Source: Flammeovirgaceae bacterium BBD 1991-12 | Lineage (GTDB): Bacteria > Bacteroidota > Bacteroidia > Cytophagales > Cyclobacteriaceae | Reading direction: 5' to 3' | Assembly (NCBI GenBank): GCA_001657315.1 | Contig: LYSV01000023.1 | Span: 1 to 64,000, forward strand | Length of the DNA: 64,000 nt | Part shown: positions 44,339-53,615 of the stretch, piece after piece | Numbering within the stretch: the first letter of the stretch is position 1 | How the letters are laid out: each line of letters opens with the position of its first letter | Position numbers and translations under genes: made by a program | Notes under the pieces: model-generated | What the model was told of the DNA's origin: nothing | Databases searched by the model: none | Seen by the model: only the letters and a program-made list of their open reading frames with translations

Positions 44339-44990
44339 CCAAAGACCTTTCTATCCTAAACCCGGCCTCATTATCTGAGTTGTCAGTCCAGCTCAACGCA
44401 ACGCCATTTGAATAGGCCAGGGTCAGTGCTGTAGGGGAAACCGGCGCCGATTGTCCTTGAACTATACCTACATTGCTCCACTCACTTCTGGTAGTTTTAT
44501 TATTATGGGGAGCATACGATACTATCCCCACATATATTGATCCTCCCATCTCCACGATGTCCTGGTGTGTTTCTTCCCATGTTACCCCATCCGAGGACCT
44601 GGAAGCAGTAAATGTATTTCCGGACCTTGCCAATTTCAGCCATACAGGTGTACTGGCATTGCTGTTCTCGATGTTTGAGAACCCTGCTGAACTCCGTCTT
44701 TGAAAAAAGATCTTCGCATTTGCATTGACCAGTGTCATGGCATACCTGGCGTCAGGCGCCAGCGTTTCCCGCATCATTAAGCCGGTATTGTTCCAACCCG
44801 CTTTTTGAACAAAGTTCAGTTTTGCAATAATTTCAGAATCTCCGCTTAACTGCTGGTAGGCGTAATGAAAATTATCGAAGCTCTCGGTCATGTACCCATT
44901 GCCGGTTACTGTAAACTCCCCTTGGTTATAGGAAGTAGACCCATCGAGGGCAACGTTCCCCACATCTGCACTCGCCCATCCTTCAGGCAT
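42875..44990 (-). repeat. 822-bp tandem repeat (ConA-like plus FN3 unit)
   Basis: The word GATACTATCC occurs at 42875, 43698 and 44518 in the same context, with spacings of 823 and 820 bp. An inserted G near 42898 and a deleted CC near 44213 account exactly for the difference, giving a true period of 822 bp, or 274 codons. The unit encodes one concanavalin-like domain and one FN3 domain. The units are highly similar at nucleotide level, which implies recent duplication or gene conversion. The first unit is flanked by more diverged FN3 copies on both sides. Confidence 0.8.
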
Positions 44991-46373
44991 TCCATTGACC
45001 AGCGGTGATGTAGTGGCACTGGATATTCCACTGTATGGTGAATCCCCGATACTATTATTGGCATGAACCCTATAATAATACGTTGTAGCATGGGATATTT
45101 CCGCGTCAATGTAAGAGGTAGTATTTGCAGGAACAATAGCAATTACCTCGAAACCTGTCTGGGCATTAGTAGAACGCTCTACCCAAAATGAATCTTCATT
45201 GTTGGAATTGTCCGTCCAGGACAGTTGGACCTGGAGAACAGGCTGGACTGATGTAGAAAGACTTGAAGGAGCTACCGGAAGCGTGCTATGTATGGGTGCC
45301 AGGCCCAGCAGTTCCTTCATTTCCTCTCCCATCCGGTGTCCTATGACCAGGTGCGAACCTGAATCGAAATGAAAGTAATCGGACAGATCCTGTGTAAATA
45401 CGGACGAGGCATTGCCGATGGTATTGCCTACTGCTTCCTGAGCGGCCCGGACGATCAGACCATTCTCCCCGGTATGCTGTGTCTGTCCGATAACTACCGG
45501 AAGTTCCGGCATCCCCAGGTCATTTCTGAGGTCTGTGATCAGGTCAGTTAGGTTTTGTTCATATTCAGCAGCATACACTGGATTCACCGCATCATTCCAG
45601 CCCTGGAACCACACAAAACCGGCTACTTCTGTTTCTACCGCTTGTCCCGCATATTTGGGTAATATGCTGCCGATATTGGCTCTCACCTCATTTAAATGCT
45701 GAACAAGTAAAGGGTAATTACCAGGCTCATCACCCGGACCCAGCCGGGCCTCCATACTCGGACTTCTCCACTGTACATGCAAATTAGTACCCCCTTCGGC
45801 CACTTTTAATAATACAATGTCATCCTCGCTAAACGATGAAAGATAATGGCCAAACATCAATTCCGGCCCGTAACTCTTTTGATCATTGTCAAATCCATAA
45901 CCAATAGTTAAAGGGCCTGACCAGATTTCAGGGTTAAACCTAACACCATTTTGCCTGCGATAGTTAAAGTTGATAGCCTGTACTTTATCAAAAGGAAATA
46001 AAAGTCGCCCATCGGCCTGGTGGTATTGACTGATGAGCTGTGCTTCCAGCCTTGCATGGACAGGATCATACGTAGGATGAGATCCGTAAAAGCTGCTTAT
46101 TGTACGGAACAAACGCTCTTCCAGGTCTGGTAAGGAGCTGTAACATCCGTTCGGGTCATCCGGAATACTAATTTCGTCTTTAGCGCAAAGTATCTGTTTC
46201 AATTGATCTCCATTTGCATGTCCCTGCATGTTGGACTGCCCGGCCATCAGGAAGATCCTGACTTTATTGGGCGCCTGAGAATAACCACGATGTGGTTTTA
46301 TTGCTATACAAAAAAGTAATAAACAAGTAGAGAAGGAAACGATCAATTTCCTTTTGTATGAATAATAAATCAT
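44205..46373 (-). CDS. 5' segment of the frameshifted T9SS cargo gene: sialate O-acetylesterase-like
   Basis: The 722-codon frame starts with a signal peptide (about residues 1-33) and a SASA/sialate O-acetylesterase domain (about 37-365): the nucleophile Ser47 lies in AGQSNMQG, and DYFHFDSGSHLVIG carries the Asp/His pair. FN3 (LSWTDNSNNEDSFWVERS), a concanavalin-like domain (WASADVGNVALDGSTSYN) and a second FN3 follow. The frame then ends at a false stop just after FNNAGAS because CC is missing at about 44213. It should act outside the cell, removing acetyl groups from sugars or glycans. It lies downstream of the DUF1553 operon on the same strand. Confidence 0.82.
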   Translation of the reverse strand: MIYYSYKRKLIVSFSTCLLLFCIAIKPHRGYSQAPNKVRIFLMAGQSNMQGHANGDQLKQILCAKDEISIPDDPNGCYSSLPDLEERLFRTISSFYGSHPTYDPVHARLEAQLISQYHQADGRLLFPFDKVQAINFNYRRQNGVRFNPEIWSGPLTIGYGFDNDQKSYGPELMFGHYLSSFSEDDIVLLKVAEGGTNLHVQWRSPSMEARLGPGDEPGNYPLLVQHLNEVRANIGSILPKYAGQAVETEVAGFVWFQGWNDAVNPVYAAEYEQNLTDLITDLRNDLGMPELPVVIGQTQHTGENGLIVRAAQEAVGNTIGNASSVFTQDLSDYFHFDSGSHLVIGHRMGEEMKELLGLAPIHSTLPVAPSSLSTSVQPVLQVQLSWTDNSNNEDSFWVERSTNAQTGFEVIAIVPANTTSYIDAEISHATTYYYRVHANNSIGDSPYSGISSATTSPLVNGMPEGWASADVGNVALDGSTSYNQGEFTVTGNGYMTESFDNFHYAYQQLSGDSEIIAKLNFVQKAGWNNTGLMMRETLAPDARYAMTLVNANAKIFFQRRSSAGFSNIENSNASTPVWLKLARSGNTFTASRSSDGVTWEETHQDIVEMGGSIYVGIVSYAPHNNKTTRSEWSNVGIVQGQSAPVSPTALTLAYSNGVALSWTDNSDNEAGFRIERSLDGTSFEEIATVSANTTAYQDNPQTPGATFYYRVQAFNNAGASLQ

Positions 46374-46600
46374 AATATGGGTCTTTTTTAGATTAATTAT
46401 TGTACAGATGCAACTAAAGACATGTGATTATTAAATTGATATAAGTATTATATGATATTTTAATATTTAAAAAATTGAACATAATAATAAACATGACTAC
46501 CCGTTAATTGAAAAAGGACGACGGGGAGTGTCTGGAGAGCATTTTCTTCTTATTTTATTTTTTCATATCCCTGGATTTAGTTGATTTTGAAATAGTAGTA

Positions 46601-47092
46601 TTATGAGATAAAGTAAGGATAGTTGGTTGCAAACAATGCCTGAGTACAACTACTATCTGAATGTTCAAACAACACTGCTTTTTGAGAACCAGCCGCATAC
46701 ATTATAGTGCAGATGTCTTCCGTACGTGTTTCTGATGTGAAAAGCTCTATTAAACGATCTGAAAGCCAGATTCCTCGCTGATCAAAGAGCATCATCCCGG
46801 CTACTTTCCACTGTCCCTGTAGGAAATGAATCAGTGCCAGGTATGACCACATCCGATCAATATCAGGCACCTGGCCTGGAATGTAGACTACGACCATGGG
46901 TACGGAACCAAAAACCTGGAAAGCAATATTGAGGCTACTATATTTTGCGTATTGGGCTGCCGGTTTGTTAAATCCTGCCCGCTCCTCTGTACATAAGTTT
47001 CGGCTTGCAGGAATGTTGATGGGTGATTCTTCCGGGTGGGCAATGGGTGCTCTGTAGATACACGGCCCTTTCATTTTTACGTTTCGTTTCAT
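46601..47092 (-). pseudogene. Truncated alpha/beta-hydrolase domain
   Basis: The 163-codon frame resembles the alpha/beta-hydrolase domain often fused to adenylate cyclases: NIAFQVFGSVPMVVVYIPG, then GMMLFDQRGIWLSDR, then EDICTIMYAAGSQKAVLFE and FATNYP. The frame stops just after FATNYP, so the second half of the fold is missing. The nucleophile region reads EHSDSSC where GxSxGG is expected. It is therefore a dead remnant of a regulator or hydrolase. The 226 bp to the giant gene's start (46374-46600) are AT-rich and show only the expected promoter region. Confidence 0.55.
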
Positions 47093-47309
47093 ATTTGTAT
47101 TCCTTAAAAAATATCAAACGGGGGGTTAAAAAATTCAGTGATTTATAACACTGAAATGAAAGCCACAAGACGGGTTCAAACATAACGAGGGGACATGGAA
47201 TTCCGCAACATTTTGACTGTGTGTACAGCCCTACAAAGTTACGACAGCCCCGTTTCCAGCTTATAATGGCACATTTTACAGGTGACACTTGGGGAAACAA
47301 AAACCGTTT

Positions 47310-47563
47310 TTATCTGTTTGGATCTTCGATCAAATGGAATCTGGTGATATCCGTATTGTCCGGATACACACCTGGCTTTTTCTTTACTCTTTGTTTTGCC
47401 TGCTCAACCGAGTATCGGGAGACATTGATAGCTTCATATTCAGGATAGCTAATCATTCGAATCCAATAGTTGAATAGAGGTGGCGGTAAATGATCTTCCT
47501 TTTGATTGGAAGTCTTTTCCGGATTGTTTGAGCATGGAAGACCATTGGAGGCGGATCCGGTTT
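47310..47563 (-). pseudogene. Orphan coding fragment
   Basis: On the minus strand a start-less frame of about 84 codons reads NPEKTSNQKEDHLPPPLFNY, then ISYPEYEAINVSRYSVEQ and ends ITRFHLIEDPNR. Composition is clearly protein-like. No family is recognised. It is closed upstream by a stop, so it is the 3' end of a lost gene. The rest of 47093-47709 holds no other feature. Confidence 0.35.
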
Positions 47564-47709
47564 AAGTTTTTCTGAAGTACAGGACTTACCGCTATGCTTT
47601 TGCTAAGTTATCGATCAGAAGATCGGTTTTTCATGATCAATCGTTAAAAAGATGTTGAAAAGCATGTCAAACCGGAACACTCTTACCTCGTTAAAACCCC
47701 ATTGAATAC

Positions 47710-48240
47710 CTAAAACACAATAAGTTTCCTGACCTGATCCTTTAAAAGCTGGTTATACAGGCTATTGGTGATCTCACCCTCTTTGAGGTGTTTATCTATT
47801 TGAGATAGTTTAGGTTTTAATGCCAGTACGTTCATACCACAATAGTTAAAAATATCCGTCAGATGGCTCAATGCAAGTCCGGCACCCTGCACACCTGAGG
47901 AAACACCTACGAGGGCACATTTTTTATCGGTAAAACTTGAGGGAAATTTTAGTCCGTCAATAAAAGTTTTGAGTACGCCTGGAAAAGAGCCGTTATACTC
48001 GGGCACTACAAAAACAAACTTTTTAAGCCGGACCATGATCTCGCGGTACTTGTTAAAAGCTTCATTCTTACCAGAGTTTTCATACAGTGCGCTAAAGGCG
48101 AAGTCCACCGGCAATTCTTTCAGGTCGATGATCTGTGTCTGCTGCCCCAACTCTTCCAGCAGGGACTGATATATCAGAGAAACCTCCATGGAGATGGAGT
48201 CGTTTCGGTTTGTTCCGCAAATTATTGCTATTTCACTCAT
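47710..48240 (-). CDS. NADPH-dependent FMN reductase family protein
   Basis: This 176-residue flavodoxin-fold oxidoreductase has the phosphate-binding loop GTNRNDSISMEV at about residues 9-20, and PEYNGSFPGVLKTFIDGL at about 79-96 is the classic FMN-reductase motif. It should bind FMN and reduce quinones, flavins or azo compounds with NAD(P)H. It is the last gene of a three-gene minus-strand unit, 6 bp after the DUF2807 gene. Confidence 0.9.
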   Translation of the reverse strand: MSEIAIICGTNRNDSISMEVSLIYQSLLEELGQQTQIIDLKELPVDFAFSALYENSGKNEAFNKYREIMVRLKKFVFVVPEYNGSFPGVLKTFIDGLKFPSSFTDKKCALVGVSSGVQGAGLALSHLTDIFNYCGMNVLALKPKLSQIDKHLKEGEITNSLYNQLLKDQVRKLIVF

Positions 48241-48246
48241 GTCATA

Positions 48247-48984
48247 CTATTCTTTAAAGATCAGTTCTCCTCTTCCTTCCCTGGAGACCTGGATAAGGGG
48301 AGGAATGGTTTTGGTATAAATAACATCACCATTGGATATTATCCTTCCAGTCAGCTCTTTAATGGCTGAAACAACCATATCATTAGTACCCCGGTGGAAT
48401 ACTTCAACAGAAGCTGCCTCCAGATCGGCGCCTTCAAACCGTCCATCGCCTGCAAAAAAGCCGACAAAGAGGCGATCCACCGTTCCCGAGATGTAATAAT
48501 TTGAAAGATCATTGTTTACAATTCTTAGTTCACGTGAAGCTACTTTTAGCTCAAAGTCGCCTGTCCTCTCTTCGGAGATGAGTAAAAGATTCTCAAAGTT
48601 CAACACATCATCTGATCGAACAATACCGCCACCGTTTTGCCGGATCCGGGTCAGATCGGGAGTGGTGATGGTCACTACCGGGAACTCTACTTCCCTGAAC
48701 CACCGGCAGCCATTGTTGTCGGATATCACCAGTTTTCCATCTGCAGTTTCAAGGGTGATGTCACTAAAGAGATTTTCCCCTACCGTCACCTCTGCTTTTT
48801 GGGTAGTGCCCGGTTTTATGACTACAATGAAGTCATCATTGACCTCTATTTCGTTGAACGTATCCGTATTCACCACAAAAGTCTTTACCTCTCCGGCAGA
48901 TTGCAGGCAGTTCGGGGCGTTGGCATCGTTACAGCCGGTATGCAGCATAGAAAGTGAAAGCAATATGACGAATGTCCTTCTCAT
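48247..48984 (-). CDS. DUF2807 (head GIN domain) lipoprotein
   Basis: This 245-residue lipoprotein (lipobox HTGC at about 15-18) has a DUF2807 right-handed beta-helix/adhesin-like domain: FNEIEVNDDFIVVIKPGT, then VTVGENLFSDITLETADG, then LTRIRQNGGGIVRSD. Such proteins are abundant in Bacteroidota and thought to sit at the cell surface. It overlaps the upstream lipid-A-deacylase-like gene by 4 bp. Confidence 0.85.
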   Translation of the reverse strand: MRRTFVILLSLSMLHTGCNDANAPNCLQSAGEVKTFVVNTDTFNEIEVNDDFIVVIKPGTTQKAEVTVGENLFSDITLETADGKLVISDNNGCRWFREVEFPVVTITTPDLTRIRQNGGGIVRSDDVLNFENLLLISEERTGDFELKVASRELRIVNNDLSNYYISGTVDRLFVGFFAGDGRFEGADLEAASVEVFHRGTNDMVVSAIKELTGRIISNGDVIYTKTIPPLIQVSREGRGELIFKE

Positions 48985-50087
48985 TTTATTCTGTATCCTA
49001 CAGCGAACTCCGCAGCTTCAGCCTTGGCAGCATGGGATTTAACGGCAATGGAACCAAAAAACCTCCTGCCAAAATACCTTCTCAACCCTGCTCTCAGGTA
49101 GGTTTGACTGAACTTGGAATAAGGATCATACAAATAGTAACCTGCCTGGGTGAGTACGGAGAATCTGTTGACCAGGAGTTCATGACTGATCACTATCCCC
49201 ACCCGTTTAAAATCAGGATTTTCACCATCCTCCAGCCAGTAATCATACTTTCTTATCTTTTTTAGTGATACGGAATAAAACCATTCGAGGCCAACACCCA
49301 GTATACTTTTGCGGTTGATCTTTTTATCTGCCAGCCCGGATACCACCCAAAAGGGATCTGCTCCGGAACCTACCCTTACTGCCTCATGCATGCCTCCGCT
49401 CACTGCCACCATTATACCAAAGGGCTGTCTTTCCAGGGGGGACTCGGTATTCGGAAGGTATTCTATCTTGTTATAGTTCAGCCTATAGTTAACTCCCATA
49501 TTCAGTGCGAATACATTGATCCCTGAATTGGGTTTTTTAATAGCCCCATTGGAAAAGTGGGTCATTGAAACGGACGAGACAAGGTTTACCTTTTTACTCA
49601 CTGCCCATTGATGTGAGGCCTGAAAAAGGATACCGAAGCTAAGATCTGTGCTCAACACGTTGTTTTTGTTGTTATGTTCAGGGTCGTACTTTTCGGTATT
49701 GTATGACAATCCCAGACCAATTTTATAGCTGAACTGATTTCGGGCCACCTTGTTTCTGGTAATGTAGAATTGATAATGCGGGATCAACGCTATCGACTGA
49801 CCCAGCGTTTCATTGTTGTAATCAAGGTAGACGAAGGTAATCCCTACGTCCGGATAGTTGTATCGTGCTTCCCACGCCTCACGTCCGAAGGTCTTTTGAT
49901 CGAAGGTAACCCTGAAGCCCCATGGGTGACCTGTAATAAGGTGCGAGATCTGCTCCTTGTGCTCATAGATAGCGCCCCGAAAGAAATCCACCCCCACTAC
50001 CTTGTTGACTCCTTTCCGAAACTGCCCTGGTGCCATCAGGGGCATGATCAAAAGCATACAAAGCAGGATCCCTCTCATTCGCATCAA
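48981..50087 (-). CDS. PagL-like lipid A 3-O-deacylase / acyloxyacyl hydrolase
   Basis: This 368-residue protein has a signal peptide (MMRMRGILLCMLLIMPLMAP) and an outer-membrane beta-barrel. The segment MTHFSNGAIKKPNSGIN at about residue 176 carries the His-x-Ser-Asn motif of PagL catalytic sites. The protein is longer than PagL (about 150 residues), as in other Bacteroidota members. It should remove an acyl chain from lipid A in the outer membrane. It heads a unit with the DUF2807 lipoprotein and the FMN reductase. Confidence in the deacylase reaction is moderate. Confidence 0.78.
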   Translation of the reverse strand: MMRMRGILLCMLLIMPLMAPGQFRKGVNKVVGVDFFRGAIYEHKEQISHLITGHPWGFRVTFDQKTFGREAWEARYNYPDVGITFVYLDYNNETLGQSIALIPHYQFYITRNKVARNQFSYKIGLGLSYNTEKYDPEHNNKNNVLSTDLSFGILFQASHQWAVSKKVNLVSSVSMTHFSNGAIKKPNSGINVFALNMGVNYRLNYNKIEYLPNTESPLERQPFGIMVAVSGGMHEAVRVGSGADPFWVVSGLADKKINRKSILGVGLEWFYSVSLKKIRKYDYWLEDGENPDFKRVGIVISHELLVNRFSVLTQAGYYLYDPYSKFSQTYLRAGLRRYFGRRFFGSIAVKSHAAKAEAAEFAVGYRIK

Positions 50088-50397
50088 CTGATTTAAGGGA
50101 GCGAAATTAATGAATCGTAGCCTGACCCCATAATCCCAATCTTCCGGGGGGTTGTTTGAACGACTATGACGCTATGTTCCCTTCTCAGCAAATGGAGCCG
50201 TGGCACTTCTGGTATTGAATTTCGAAGAAGTGGGCTTCACTGCTGGTTGCAATAACACGGGTATCCATGAAAGCTGTGGCCGGAAGTGGAAGTGGGACTG
50301 AGTTTGCTACTGCCCTTTGTCGATGGCCACTTGCTACTTACGACTTACGACTGAGTACTTAATGCTGTAATACCCTGTAAATCAGTAAACTAAGTAC

Positions 50398-50500
50398 AGT
50401 CATGGCACCACTGGTACTAGTACAACGGTCAAAAAAAAACTCATTTTAATGGTTAGATCCGATTGATGATAAAAAACAACATGGGAATGGTGCCATGACT
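50398..50500. repeat. Small element with 13-bp perfect inverted ends
   Basis: AGTCATGGCACCA (50398-50410) and TGGTGCCATGACT (50488-50500) are perfect inverted copies 77 bp apart. The inside is AT-rich and non-coding. The size suggests a miniature element or a long stem-loop 12 bp past the kdsB stop. The surrounding 50088-50512 region otherwise holds only a short direct repeat (CTTACGACTTACGACT). Confidence 0.45.
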
Positions 50501-50512
50501 CCAAAAAACCTG

Positions 50513-51250
50513 TCAGTAAAGGCCCCTGACCTTCTCCAGGTCCTCCGGGGAATCAATGCCAATGGATGGAAAGGTGGTTTCACTCACTTTGATACGGTAG
50601 CCGTTTTCAAGCCACCGGAGCTGCTCCAGGGCTTCAGATTTTTCCAAAGGGGATGGAGGCAGTCCGGTGATTTCACCCAGGATATCCACACGGTAGGCGT
50701 AAATGCCAATATGCTTGAAAAAATCCCTTTGATTTATCCAATCATCTTTTTCATGATTCCTGACATAGGGGATCGTACCCCGGCTGAACAGTAGTGCCTG
50801 CCCGTGCCGGTCGGATACTACTTTTACTACATTCGGATCGTGTACTTCCTCCGGGTCTTCAATTTTCTTCGCCAGTGTGGCCAGCTCCGTGTCTCCATCA
50901 AGTAATGAGGCCAGCAGATCGATCTGCTGCGGATTGATAAAAGGTTCGTCACCCTGGATGTTGATCACGTAGTCATACGTTTCCTGCTGCAGGGTGAGTG
51001 CTTCGTGGCACCGGTCCGTGCCGCTGGGATGATCCGGGCTGGTCATGACCACCCTGCCTCCGAAATTCTTAACTGTGTTGAATATTTCCTCGTGATCCGT
51101 GGCCACCACAACACCGGCTATGCTTTTGGCCTTCTCCGACTGCTCATAGACACGCTGGATCATGGACTTTCCTCCAATGTCCACCAGAGCCTTCGCCGGA
51201 AATCGCACGGACTGATAACGTGCAGGTATGATACCCAGAATTTTTGTCAT
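50513..51250 (-). CDS. kdsB: 3-deoxy-manno-octulosonate cytidylyltransferase
   Basis: This 245-residue enzyme activates Kdo with CTP to CMP-Kdo for the LPS inner core. Motifs are the nucleotide-binding IIPARYQSVRFPAKAL at residues 7-22, PDHPSGTDRCHEA at about 73-85, NIQGDEPFINPQQI (metal Asp) at about 97-110, and the C-terminal GIDSPEDLEKV. Length is normal. It overlaps the upstream nfeD-like gene by 4 bp, so translation is coupled. Confidence 0.95.
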   Translation of the reverse strand: MTKILGIIPARYQSVRFPAKALVDIGGKSMIQRVYEQSEKAKSIAGVVVATDHEEIFNTVKNFGGRVVMTSPDHPSGTDRCHEALTLQQETYDYVINIQGDEPFINPQQIDLLASLLDGDTELATLAKKIEDPEEVHDPNVVKVVSDRHGQALLFSRGTIPYVRNHEKDDWINQRDFFKHIGIYAYRVDILGEITGLPPSPLEKSEALEQLRWLENGYRIKVSETTFPSIGIDSPEDLEKVRGLY

Positions 51251-52578
51251 TCGCCCAATTTCACTTTAAGTGAAGTGCCTTCCTCGCTGGTCACAATTAT
51301 TTTTTGGTCTTTGTTGATAAATTCCCCCCGGGTATAGGCGTCATAAAGCTTGCCATCGATCATTACCTTTCCACTGGGACGCAGTATGGTATAGGCTGTT
51401 CCTGATTTTCCCAGCAAAGACTCTTTCTTGAAATTGGAAGTGTACCCTGATTCCTTGTCCATGGTATCTGTAAGGGTGAAACGTGAAAAAGCCCGGGTAG
51501 TGGTGGCTTTGGCTCCGGCCACTATAAAAAGCCCCACGCTGCCCAGCATTCCCGCGAGGACCACCATCACAGCACTCAGGATACTGCCAAAAGGGACCAG
51601 GGAAAAATCAAATGTATCGTTGTTTACCATCACCAGTACCAGTGATCCTACGGTGAGGGTAATGCCCAGTATGCCGGCCACACCAAAGCCGGGTATAACG
51701 AATATTTCCACAGCTATCAGTACTATGCCAAGAAAGAAGGCTATGATCTCCCAGTTTTCGGCCAGCCCGTTAAGGTAATAAGGCACAAAGTATAAAATGG
51801 CCGCCAATATGGCTGCAGCAATGGGAAAACCCACCCCTGGGGTCTGGAGCTCAAACCAGATACCTCCAATGATCACCAGTATCAGTATCCCGCTGATGAA
51901 TGGGTTCAAAAAGATCGCGATGATCCTTTCGGTAGATGAAAGCTTGTAGGTATACAATTCATAATTTTCAACACCGTTTTTTTCCAGTACATCTTCTATG
52001 CTGTTCACCTTGCCTTCGCAAAATCCGTACGTAATGGCCTCAGAGGTGGAAAAGGTAATGACCTGTCCCGCCCTGGTGATCGTATCGATCTCAATGCTCT
52101 GGTCTACCATGGCTTCTGCAATTTTTGGATCACGCCCCTTTTCTTCTGCAATGGACCGCATGGTACTTCGCATGTAGGATTGGTACTTATCCGGTGCTGC
52201 TGTGCCGTCAGCAGTCACCACCGTAGCCGCGCCAATGTTGGCTCCCGGTGCCATATAAATACTGTCGCAGGCAATGGATATTAATGCTCCGGCGGAGGCG
52301 GCATCATTGTTAATAAATACCCATATCGGTATTTCAAAGCTCATGATACTTTCCACAATATCCTTGGCATCGGTCACAATGCCCCCATAGGTGTCCATAT
52401 CCACGATCACATAGTCGGCTTCCGTTTCTTCAGCATGCTCCAGGGCAAGTTCCACATACCTGGACATCCGGGGATCAATGTCAGACCGGATCTCCATGAT
52501 CATCACCTTGCTTTGCTGGGCAGGTAAAAGAATGGGCGCCAAAAGCAGAATAAACAGAAAAGTGAGCTTATGAAGCAT
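51247..52578 (-). CDS. NfeD family protein with ClpP-like protease domain
   Basis: This 443-residue protein has a signal peptide (MLHKLTFLFILLLAP). A ClpP-class serine protease domain follows (about 25-210), with the catalytic Ser in NDAASAGALISIA and IYMAPGANIGAA. Four to five TM helices (about 220-345) come next, and a C-terminal NfeD OB-fold (about 385-443, ILRPSGKVMIDGKLY). The ATG at 52578 gives a normal signal peptide; upstream starts add a long N-tail. Long-form NfeD proteins pair with stomatin-like proteins, but none lies here; instead it precedes kdsB. Confidence 0.88.
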   Translation of the reverse strand: MLHKLTFLFILLLAPILLPAQQSKVMIMEIRSDIDPRMSRYVELALEHAEETEADYVIVDMDTYGGIVTDAKDIVESIMSFEIPIWVFINNDAASAGALISIACDSIYMAPGANIGAATVVTADGTAAPDKYQSYMRSTMRSIAEEKGRDPKIAEAMVDQSIEIDTITRAGQVITFSTSEAITYGFCEGKVNSIEDVLEKNGVENYELYTYKLSSTERIIAIFLNPFISGILILVIIGGIWFELQTPGVGFPIAAAILAAILYFVPYYLNGLAENWEIIAFFLGIVLIAVEIFVIPGFGVAGILGITLTVGSLVLVMVNNDTFDFSLVPFGSILSAVMVVLAGMLGSVGLFIVAGAKATTTRAFSRFTLTDTMDKESGYTSNFKKESLLGKSGTAYTILRPSGKVMIDGKLYDAYTRGEFINKDQKIIVTSEEGTSLKVKLGE

Positions 52579-52832
52579 AAGTAGTTGCTGTTCGTGTAGT
52601 TTTGTTGATATCAGTTTCAAAAGAATAAATCAGGTTCGACTTTGATATATCAGCAGATCACCTCGCAGAAAACGGTAAAATCCTATACTCGTAAGGCATC
52701 AGCCGCCAGAGCTTTTCAGGAATATATTCAATATATAAAACCTGTTCAATGATCCCTGACAGGGGTTGCTGTGATCTGTAATTTCTCATTTTCAGGATAT
52801 CAAAGCGGTTCTAAGATAACGAATATAATGGC

Positions 52833-53615
52833 ATGGAGAGAAAACTGCTACCAATCTTTTCGCATGCATTCCAGGGTAAGATCTGGAATATAGTGGCAGA
52901 AACGCATGGCAAGCAACTACTGCTCGAAGTCAGGAACGAATCTGATTTTTCCACAATATTCTTTGTATATGATCATGCCCGCCATTCACTGACGATCACC
53001 GATCTGTCCTTTGACGAGAACTGGTGGATAGGGGCATCTCACTTTGACCGCAATATAGTGGTCTTCCATATATTCCCCGAAAGTGAGAACCCTGATCAAA
53101 AAGAGTTTTTCGCTTTCAACCTTCAGGATCAACAGATCTTATGGCATCAAAAAGATCTCAGCATCGTTGAATTTGAAGGGGATTCCTTTCTGGCCATAAA
53201 AAATGAAGAGACACAACGATTTGATCTGACCACCGGACACCCTGTAACAGATGTAAACACTCAGGATAAAACAATGGGTGAAAATATTTTTCTAAAATAT
53301 CCGTTTCATTATCCTCAGGGTACGGACCACTTTAATACCGTGCAACAGTTTCTCTCAGAATTGGGACAAAGCAACCTGCAACGCGGAGTTGACTATTTCG
53401 AAGCGAATGGTGTGGTGATACTGGCTTGGTATACAGGTGGCACGAAATTGGCAAATGACCTGATGGTTATGGATATGAACAAAAACGTACTGTTACATGA
53501 GCAGATCGGTCATGATTTAAAAGGAATAAGTGACCGGTCTTTCTTCGTTTACCATGACACGCTTATCTTTGTAAAGGATAATACGGATTTTTTAAGCTAT
53601 CAACTACCCCGGTAA
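52833..53615 (+). CDS. DUF4905-like hypothetical protein
   Basis: This 260-residue protein lacks a signal peptide. Features are KIWNIVAETHGKQLLLEVRN, then ITDLSFDENWWIGASHFDRN and a C-terminal FFVYHDTLIFVKDNTDFL. The pattern of repeated short beta-hairpins fits a small propeller. It matches in layout the DUF4905 family that is confined to Bacteroidota and usually next to a LysM gene, as here. It overlaps the LysM gene by one base (TAATG). The function is unknown. Confidence 0.65.
   Translation: MERKLLPIFSHAFQGKIWNIVAETHGKQLLLEVRNESDFSTIFFVYDHARHSLTITDLSFDENWWIGASHFDRNIVVFHIFPESENPDQKEFFAFNLQDQQILWHQKDLSIVEFEGDSFLAIKNEETQRFDLTTGHPVTDVNTQDKTMGENIFLKYPFHYPQGTDHFNTVQQFLSELGQSNLQRGVDYFEANGVVILAWYTGGTKLANDLMVMDMNKNVLLHEQIGHDLKGISDRSFFVYHDTLIFVKDNTDFLSYQLPR

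Noticed and set aside
50204-50222. TGGCACTTCTGGTATTGAA as a second sigma-54 promoter
   Set aside because: The distance between GG and the -12 element is wrong and no gene follows in a suitable position.
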